Assembly (NCBI GenBank): GCA_016292045.1
Contig: JAEEZX010000002.1
Span: 1-56,271 of the forward strand
Reading direction: 5' to 3'
DNA: 56,271 nt
Source of the DNA: Bacteroidaceae bacterium
GTDB lineage: Bacteria > Bacteroidota > Bacteroidia > Bacteroidales > Bacteroidaceae
Below the pieces are notes generated by a model. The model was not told the origin of the DNA. It saw only the letters and a list, made by a program, of their open reading frames with translations, and searched no databases. Within the stretch, counting starts at the first letter, position 1; the number at the start of each line of letters is the position of its first letter. The translations under genes were made by a program, and so were the position numbers. Positions 50,469 to 56,271 of the stretch are shown here, one piece after another.

Positions 50469-53400
50469 ATGACAAAAAAACTAATGTCTCTGTTGCTTGT
50501 TTTCATGGCAACGACGATTTCGAGAGCTGAGGATGTTCCTGTGGATCAGGACGGTCCGTTCCAGCCCACCTGGGAAAGCACGGCGCAGTGGGAGTGTCCC
50601 GAATGGTTCAAGGACGCCAAGTTCGGTATCTGGGCCCACTGGGGTCCTCAGTGCCAGGCGGAGGACGGTGACTGGTATGCCCGTTTCATGTACTATGAGG
50701 GTTTCTCTCAGTACAACTGGCACGTAAGCCATTTTGGCAATCCCAGTGTCTACGGTCTCAAGGAGTTGTGCCGCGACTGGACGGCATCGCAGTGGGATCC
50801 CGAGGAACTGGTGGCTCTCTACAAGAGCGTCGGTGCCCGCTATTTCATGACGCTGGGCAATCACCACGACAATTTCGACCTTTGGAATTCTCCCTATCAG
50901 GAGTGGAACTCCGTGAATATCGGTCCTAAGAAGGATATCGTGAAGGGCTGGAGCGACGCATGTAAGAACAACGGCCTGCCTCTCGGTGTGTCGATGCATG
51001 CCAGTCACGTGTGGACATGGCTCGAGCCTTCACAGTCTTTCGACGGCAACCTCACAAAGGCCGACGGCGTGGGCAAGTGGTGGGAAGGCTACGACCCCCA
51101 GGAACTCTATGCGCAGAATCATCCTCATTCATCGGGTTGGGAGAGCAGCGGCACCATCCACAGCCAGTGGGCGTGGGGCAACGGTGCGTCTCTGCCTTCG
51201 GAGGCTTACAAGATGAAGTTCCAGAACCGTGTGCTGCAGTGCATCAACGACTATCAGCCCGACATGCTGTACTTCGACGACACGGTGCTTCCCTTCTACG
51301 GTTGCGACGAGTCCATCGGTCTCAACATCCTGACGCACTACTACAACAAGAGCGCCGCCCAGCACGACGGCCAGCAGCAGGTGGTGACGATGGGTAAGAT
51401 TCTCAACGAGTCCCATAAGGAGTCTCTCCTTTGGGATGTGGAGCGCGGCATTCCCGACCGTCCGCAGGCCAAATACTGGCAGACATGTACCTGCATCGGC
51501 GACTGGCACTACAACATCAACAACACCAACTACAAGAGTGCCGAGCAGGTGGTTTCCATGCTCGTGGATATTGTCTCCAAGAACGGTAACCTGCTTCTCT
51601 CCGTGCCCATTCGCGGCAACGGCACCATCGACAATAAGGAGCGCAACGTGCTCGCCGTCATCAAGGCATGGATGGATATCAACAGCGAGAGCATCTACGG
51701 CACCCGCGTGTGGAAGACCTTCGGCGAGGGTCCTTTGGCCGAGGCCGTGAACCCCATCAGCGAGCAGGGTTTCAACGAGAAGAACGACTACTCCGCCAAG
51801 GATGTGCGCTATGTGCAGAAGGACGACAAGGTATATGCCACCATCATGCGTTGGCCCGCTGCCGGCGCTTTCACCTTCAAGGCCTTCTCCGTGATGGCCG
51901 AGAGCTACAGCGGTAAGGTGAAGGACGTGGAGCTGCTGGGCTACGGCGACGTGACATTCAGTCAGGATGCCGGCGGCCTCACCGTTGACATACCCGCCAA
52001 CCACATCAACAGTATAGCCCCCGTGATGCGCATCACCTTCGAGGAGGGAGAGCAAAGCGCCGGCGAACTGCTCGCTCAGGCCATCAGCGAGACGGAGACC
52101 GTGTGCGCCGTGCTGGAGCTCGACTGCAGCGACATCAACACGGGCAAGTACGGCAGCTCTGCTCTGGCCGTCCTGAAAGAGGCTCTGGCACAGGCAAAAA
52201 CCGTGGACGGCACGGACGAGGAGGCTGCAAGCGCAGCACTGACAGCCCTGCGTGAAGCCTATCAGGACTTCATGAACAAGGGCCGTAACGAAGGCGGCGT
52301 TTTCAACCGCACGGTGGACGAGAACCTCACCGCCGCAGTGCTTGTTGAGACTGAGAACTTCTCAGGAACGCTGGGAGGCCGCTACGGCAAACTCGCCAAC
52401 TGGATTTCAGAGAACTACAGCATCAACAAAGGCGGTGACGGCGTGCGCAACGGTCTTGACAACTACGGCAACAAAAGGGGCATCTCCATCGGTGTGTGGG
52501 ACGACCGCAGCTCCAATCAGGGCGATATCAGCAATGCCCGCATCTACCGTAAGGTGCATCTGGACGAGGGCGTCTACTACTTCGGCGCAGCCTACAACTC
52601 GCTCTACGGCTGCAACAACAAGGCCTGGCAGTTTGTTTCCAAGGAACTGCTCTCCACAGACGACATTCCCGATAAGAGCCTGGCCTGCTATCAGGTCAAC
52701 ACCGCCAAGGAGGGCAGCGAACTCTACGGACTGTATGTGGAAATCACCGAGGCTGGGGATTACTTCCTCGGATGGCAGGCCGACATGAACAACGGCGGCG
52801 AAGAGCAGGAGTTCCGTGCCATCAAGGTGGCCTTCTACAGCCTTGCCGAGGAGGACCTTCGCCCCGTGAGGCAGAAGCTCGCCGAAGGGGGATGGGAGAA
52901 GGTTGACGCCATCGCCGCCGACATGAACTTCGACGAATACTATTTCGCCTTCGTGGAGCACAATGCCGAGTTGTCCGTTGTGGCCCGTGCGCATGACGAC
53001 AACGGCAAAAACTGGGGCAACGTCTATGTGATGTCTTACGACAAGAGCGGCAACCCGTGCAAGAATCCCACCGACGCGTGGATGATAGAGGCCTTCGACG
53101 CCGATGGCAAGCCCGCCGTTGGCTCCGGAGCGACAAAATGGATTCTGACCTGCGTGGCAGAGCAGAACCGCCAGTTCCGCACCGAAGGCTGGAGCAAGGT
53201 GGTGTGGCAGACCTACAGCGACTTCGGCGGTTCGAAGGGAGACAATGACAGCAATCGCAGCCTCGCTTTCCTCATGCCCGAGTATGACGGGGAAAAGGGA
53301 TGGGCCCTGAAGAACGTCACCTCCGCAGGCTATGTCGGTGCATGGGAGAATGTCGTGGAAGACGGTCAGGAGTTCGCGGCAAACAAGACGGAAAGCGCGG

Positions 53401-54074
53401 CAGCGCACATGGACCTCTACCGTATATTGCGCACCGATTGGATGAAGCAGTACGACAAGCTGGATAAGGCTTCGGAGACCAGCCCCGTCAATATCTCGTA
53501 TCTCGTCAACAACCCGAGCTTCGAGCGCTACGACGAGCAGGCTAAGCCCATCGCGTGGGTATCGGAGGGAGAGGGCGTCATCGAAAAGGGCTATCTTTCC
53601 GGCTGCGACAACAAGCTCTACATGAACAACTGGCAGGGGAGCGGCCGACTGAGCGACCGCAGCGTGAGCCAGACGGTTCACAACCTGCCTGCCGGAAAAT
53701 ATCGCCTGACGGCCTACAGTATGTGCGATGGCGACGGTGCCCTTCTGTTTGCCGGCGAAAAGAATGCGGAGATGAAGCATGACGGCAATGCCGACACCAG
53801 CCTCGACTTCGAACTGACGGAAACGACGGATCTGACAATCGGTGTGAGACTGAAGGACTACAGCAGCAACAATTTCAAGTTTGACAACATACGCCTGTAT
53901 TATCTGGGCGGCTACGAGGACCCCACGGCCATCGGCGGCGTACCTGCCGCTCCTGCTGCATCCTCTGCTCCTGCCGCCTGCTACACGCTTTCCGGTCTGC
54001 GCCTTCTCAAGGCTCCCGCCAGCGGTGTATATATCGAGGTGAAGGACGGTGTCAGTCGCAAGGTGAGTCGTTAA
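50469..54074 (+). CDS. secreted GH29 alpha-L-fucosidase, multidomain
   Basis: A 1201-residue secreted enzyme (signal peptide MTKKLMSLLLVFMATTISRA). Residues about 35-440 are the GH29 barrel, with WFKDAKFGIWAHWGPQ, GARYFMTLGNHHDNFDLW and MLYFDDTVLPFYG, whose first Asp is the expected nucleophile; the acid/base residue is not fixed in this family. A beta-sandwich follows (to about 535), a helical FIVAR-like segment (about 540-610), two carbohydrate-binding-like regions (about 625-1120, the last with NPSFERYDEQ and VSQTVHNLPAGKYRLTAY), and a short type IX sorting-like end (YTLSGLRLLKAPASGVYIEV). The HNN residues and long insertions suggest a GH29 subfamily acting on complex fucosylated or galactosylated glycans. 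It precedes the GH97 gene by 28 bp. Confidence 0.87.
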   Translation: MTKKLMSLLLVFMATTISRAEDVPVDQDGPFQPTWESTAQWECPEWFKDAKFGIWAHWGPQCQAEDGDWYARFMYYEGFSQYNWHVSHFGNPSVYGLKELCRDWTASQWDPEELVALYKSVGARYFMTLGNHHDNFDLWNSPYQEWNSVNIGPKKDIVKGWSDACKNNGLPLGVSMHASHVWTWLEPSQSFDGNLTKADGVGKWWEGYDPQELYAQNHPHSSGWESSGTIHSQWAWGNGASLPSEAYKMKFQNRVLQCINDYQPDMLYFDDTVLPFYGCDESIGLNILTHYYNKSAAQHDGQQQVVTMGKILNESHKESLLWDVERGIPDRPQAKYWQTCTCIGDWHYNINNTNYKSAEQVVSMLVDIVSKNGNLLLSVPIRGNGTIDNKERNVLAVIKAWMDINSESIYGTRVWKTFGEGPLAEAVNPISEQGFNEKNDYSAKDVRYVQKDDKVYATIMRWPAAGAFTFKAFSVMAESYSGKVKDVELLGYGDVTFSQDAGGLTVDIPANHINSIAPVMRITFEEGEQSAGELLAQAISETETVCAVLELDCSDINTGKYGSSALAVLKEALAQAKTVDGTDEEAASAALTALREAYQDFMNKGRNEGGVFNRTVDENLTAAVLVETENFSGTLGGRYGKLANWISENYSINKGGDGVRNGLDNYGNKRGISIGVWDDRSSNQGDISNARIYRKVHLDEGVYYFGAAYNSLYGCNNKAWQFVSKELLSTDDIPDKSLACYQVNTAKEGSELYGLYVEITEAGDYFLGWQADMNNGGEEQEFRAIKVAFYSLAEEDLRPVRQKLAEGGWEKVDAIAADMNFDEYYFAFVEHNAELSVVARAHDDNGKNWGNVYVMSYDKSGNPCKNPTDAWMIEAFDADGKPAVGSGATKWILTCVAEQNRQFRTEGWSKVVWQTYSDFGGSKGDNDSNRSLAFLMPEYDGEKGWALKNVTSAGYVGAWENVVEDGQEFAANKTESAAAHMDLYRILRTDWMKQYDKLDKASETSPVNISYLVNNPSFERYDEQAKPIAWVSEGEGVIEKGYLSGCDNKLYMNNWQGSGRLSDRSVSQTVHNLPAGKYRLTAYSMCDGDGALLFAGEKNAEMKHDGNADTSLDFELTETTDLTIGVRLKDYSSNNFKFDNIRLYYLGGYEDPTAIGGVPAAPAASSAPAACYTLSGLRLLKAPASGVYIEVKDGVSRKVSR

Positions 54075-54102
54075 TCAACGATAACTAAAACCTATGTGTC
54101 CC

Positions 54103-56004
54103 ATGAAAAAATACTATTTGTTTATTATCCTTATGCTCCTCTCGGCTGTTTTTGCCTTTGCCGGAGTGAAGAGTCCCGACGGACGATTTGAAACACTTGT
54201 CGAACAGGATACCGGTAAGACATATCTCGTGCTGAAGGATGCCTCCGGAGAAGTCCTTGTGCGCACTTCAGTAGGATTCACCACCGGCGGTGAGGATTTC
54301 TCCTCATCGCTGGTTTTCGTTTCTCTTTCCGAGGGTGAGCAGCTCACCGAGATCTACACCAATATCCACGGCAAGAGGACTCAGGTCAGTCATCCCTACA
54401 CCCGCTCCGTGGCTTCATTCAGGGGCGGTAAGGGCACTCCCATGAGTGTTGAGCTCCGCCTCTTCAACGACGGTCTTGCCTTCCGTTATCTTCTGGCAAA
54501 CGAGGGTGGGGCGCATCTGGAGTTCACCGGCGAGCGGACGGCATTCTCTCTTCCCACGGCTTCGCGCCGCTGGTTGCAGCGGTATGTCACATGCTACGAG
54601 GGCGACTTCCCCCTTCAGGACGGCACTGTGAGTCAGGGTGCGTGGGGTTATCCCGCGCTCTTCCAGCTTTCCGGGGAGCGTTTCGCACTGCTCACCGAGG
54701 CAGGTCTCACGCGCAGCTACTGTGCCACGCATCTCGACAACAGCGCCGATGCCTCCGTCTATCGTGTGAGCTATCCCGGTGCCGCTGAGGGCAACGGACA
54801 GGGTGATGTCAATCCCTCGTGGGACGGCGCGTGGTCTTCTCCCTGGCGTGTGGCTGTCGTGGGTTCTCTGGGCGATGTTGTCGAGTCCACAATGGTGGAC
54901 GACGTCTCCCCAGCCCCAATTATCAATTATCAATTATCAATTGTCAACTGGATCACCCCCGGCCGCGCTGCTTGGGTGTATTGGGCCTACAATCACGGCA
55001 CGAAGGATTTCCAGATATGCAAGCAGTATGTCGACCTCGCCGCCACGATGGGGTGGGAGTATGTGCTCTTCGACTGGGAGTGGGATGCCATGACCAACGG
55101 CGGCCGCCTCGAGGACGCTGTGGCCTATGCTCTCTCCCGTGGTGTCAAGCCCTGGATGTGGTACAACAGCGGCGGCACTCACACCGGTGTCCGTGCCACG
55201 CCGCTCCATCGCATGCTCAACCACAAGAACCGTGTGGAGGAATTCACCTGGCTCAAGAGCCTCGGCGTGGTGGGTGTCAAGGTGGACTTCTTCGAGAGCG
55301 ACAAGCAGCAGATGGTGGCCTACTATCTCGACATCCTCGAGGACGCAGCGTCTTTCGAGATGATGGTCAACTTCCACGGCTGCACCGTGCCCCGCGGCTG
55401 GAGCCGCACCTATCCGCATCTCATGTCGCAGGAGGCTGTCTATGGTGCGGAGCAGTACAATAATGCGCCCTTCATGACCGACAACGGTGCCCGCATCAAC
55501 TGTCTCCTCCCTTACACCCGCAATGTCGTTGGTCCGATGGACTACACTCCTGTGGCCTTCACCAATTCCCAGCATCCTCATCGCACGTCGTATGTTCACG
55601 AGCTGGCGCTGTCCGTAGCCTTCGAGTCGGGTGTGCAGCACTGGGCCGACCGTCCCGAGGGTTTCCTCTCGTTGCCCGATGAGGCCCGTGAACACATGTC
55701 GGAGGTACCTGTCGTGTGGGACGAAACGCGTTTCCTGCGCGGCTATCCGGGTGAGTCGTTTGTTGTGGCCCGCCGCAGTGGCGACAGGTGGTATGTGGCA
55801 GGTCTCAACGGATTGGATGAGCCCTGTGAGATGTTTGTCGCCACTGATTTCCTCCCTGCCGGTGAGTTTGATGTCACAGTCTTTGCCGACGGTGCTTCTC
55901 AGGAGAAGATGACGATTACTCATCGCACGGTCACCTCTTCCGATATGATTATCATGAAGTGTCTTCCTCAGGGAGGATTCCTGTTATCGTTTAAGGCTTT
56001 GTAA
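54103..56004 (+). CDS. GH97 glycosidase, retaining alpha-galactosidase type
   Basis: A 633-residue secreted enzyme; MKKYYLFIILMLLSAVFAFA is the signal peptide, and ATG 54103 is preferred to the ATG three codons earlier. An N-terminal beta-sandwich (about 20-270) precedes a TIM barrel (about 280-540) and a C-terminal beta domain. GVKVDFFESDKQQ has Asp where retaining GH97 enzymes have their nucleophile; inverting alpha-glucosidases lack it. Next, MSQEAVYGAEQYN may supply the acid/base Glu. I predict alpha-galactosidase activity. At the sandwich-barrel junction residues 272-282 (IINYQLSIVN) come from a heptamer array. It shares the GH29 transcript, pointing to a glycan with alpha-fucose and alpha-galactose. 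Confidence 0.9.
   Translation: MKKYYLFIILMLLSAVFAFAGVKSPDGRFETLVEQDTGKTYLVLKDASGEVLVRTSVGFTTGGEDFSSSLVFVSLSEGEQLTEIYTNIHGKRTQVSHPYTRSVASFRGGKGTPMSVELRLFNDGLAFRYLLANEGGAHLEFTGERTAFSLPTASRRWLQRYVTCYEGDFPLQDGTVSQGAWGYPALFQLSGERFALLTEAGLTRSYCATHLDNSADASVYRVSYPGAAEGNGQGDVNPSWDGAWSSPWRVAVVGSLGDVVESTMVDDVSPAPIINYQLSIVNWITPGRAAWVYWAYNHGTKDFQICKQYVDLAATMGWEYVLFDWEWDAMTNGGRLEDAVAYALSRGVKPWMWYNSGGTHTGVRATPLHRMLNHKNRVEEFTWLKSLGVVGVKVDFFESDKQQMVAYYLDILEDAASFEMMVNFHGCTVPRGWSRTYPHLMSQEAVYGAEQYNNAPFMTDNGARINCLLPYTRNVVGPMDYTPVAFTNSQHPHRTSYVHELALSVAFESGVQHWADRPEGFLSLPDEAREHMSEVPVVWDETRFLRGYPGESFVVARRSGDRWYVAGLNGLDEPCEMFVATDFLPAGEFDVTVFADGASQEKMTITHRTVTSSDMIIMKCLPQGGFLLSFKAL
54917..54947. repeat. heptamer array inside the GH97 gene
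   Basis: The 7-bp unit ATTATCA is repeated about four times with the last copy changed to ATTGTCA. It is in frame and encodes IINYQLSIVN just before WITPGRAAW, the conserved entry to the GH97 barrel. Confidence 0.75.
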
Positions 56005-56031
56005 AAAAGGTTAGTTATCGTTAATTCCGGG

Positions 56032-56063
56032 ATGAGGTGGCTTGCAAAAGTCACCTCATTTTT
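56032..56063 (+). terminator. intrinsic terminator after GH97
   Basis: ATGAGGTG (56032-56039) and CACCTCAT (56052-56059) form a stem with a 12-base loop, followed by T5. Confidence 0.8.
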
Positions 56064-56091
56064 GTTGTCTGAAGAGGGACACAAAATATAC

Positions 56092-56118
56092 GTGTCAAAG
56101 CTGTCAAAGTTGTCAAAG
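56092..56118. repeat. nonamer array, 3 copies
   Basis: GTGTCAAAG, CTGTCAAAG, TTGTCAAAG in exact 9-bp register, a member of the short-unit arrays. The core TGTCAA is the complement of the TTGACA in the degenerate array that follows. Confidence 0.7.
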
Positions 56119-56136
56119 TAGCAATAAGTATTTGTC

Positions 56137-56271
56137 TTTTCCTGATTTCGGTTGACAGTTTTTTGCTCTTTTCCTGAGTTGGTTGTCAGTTGTTTTCCTG
56201 ATAAGGTTTACACTTTACTGTTTTCGTTGACATCGTTCCTGATGGGGTTGACATTTTTCTGAAAAGGTTGA
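56137..56271. repeat. degenerate array of TTTTCCTGA-n-GGTTGACA units at the window edge
   Basis: Five related units start near 56137, 56169, 56193, 56232 and 56254. The shared words are TTCCTGAT and GGTTGACA. It runs off the window, so its size is unknown. No gene is visible in 56064-56271. Confidence 0.55.

Noticed and set aside
52407..53780. A 457-codon minus-strand open frame
   Set aside because: Antisense shadow of the GH29 gene caused by its high GC third positions.
56137..56271. CRISPR at the right edge
   Set aside because: Repeats are imperfect, spacing is irregular (20-41 bp) and no cas gene is visible.

Overview
The window looks like a chromosomal stretch of a Bacteroidales bacterium, most likely a Prevotella-type gut or rumen species. 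The reasons are the TAnnTTTG (-7) / TTTG (-33) promoters in front of genes and tRNAs, weak or absent Shine-Dalgarno sequences, a TamL-TamB pair, secreted enzymes with type IX secretion-like C-termini, BACON/CotH/GH97/GH29 proteins, and a sodium-pumping methylmalonyl-CoA decarboxylase operon. This assignment rests on gene families recognised by eye; no database was searched.

Layout. 1-1.8 kb: an HTH gene with a repeat-rich operator region, a broken nucleotidyltransferase gene and a BACON-like lipoprotein. 1.8-10.3 kb (minus): a four-gene uronic-acid polysaccharide operon with an alginate-lyase-fold enzyme, an FHS-type sugar permease, mannose-6-phosphate isomerase, and a single 1172-residue protein joining a lyase-fold domain, a GH28-like helix and a GH88 unsaturated-glucuronyl hydrolase. 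10.5-13.3 kb (minus): MATE transporter, phosphopantetheinyl transferase, exonuclease III. 13.4-19.8 kb (plus): mmdA-oadG-mmdC-mmdB followed without a break by uxaB-uxaA, linking Na+-coupled propionate formation to hexuronate breakdown. 19.8-31.05 kb (minus): a compact chain tetR-fabG-lipoprotein-rluA-tamB-tamL-phytase-trmN6. 31.2-32.2 kb: an AraC-type regulator. 32.2-33 kb: a non-coding stretch with an initiator-type tRNA. 32.9-40.2 kb (plus): a 1583-residue CotH-kinase surface protein, ffh, folD and tRNA-His. 40.2-42.0 kb (minus): a solute symporter and a small secreted protein. 42.2-50.3 kb (plus): ABC-F, metA, a split U32 protein, a membrane protein, radA and an FAD enzyme. 50.5-56 kb: GH29 and GH97 glycosidases, then a repeat array running off the end.

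The most striking feature not explained by the genes is a set of short tandem arrays, with units of 7, 8 or 9 bp in 3-6 copies and a different sequence each time. They lie between genes and, in frame, inside at least four genes. Three arrays fall in loops beside catalytic motifs (GH28-like, GH88, phosphopantetheinyl transferase), one lies at the linker before the GH97 barrel, and one forms the hydrophobic core of a signal peptide. A unit of 7 bp returns to the same frame every 21 bp, so all three frames of one strand give the same repeating heptapeptide, which makes such insertions unusually tolerable. Other notable points are a UxaB about 90 residues short at its C-terminus, a U32 protein with its cysteine-rich tail split off, a symporter starting at its second helix, and several genes likely to be transcribed with almost no leader.
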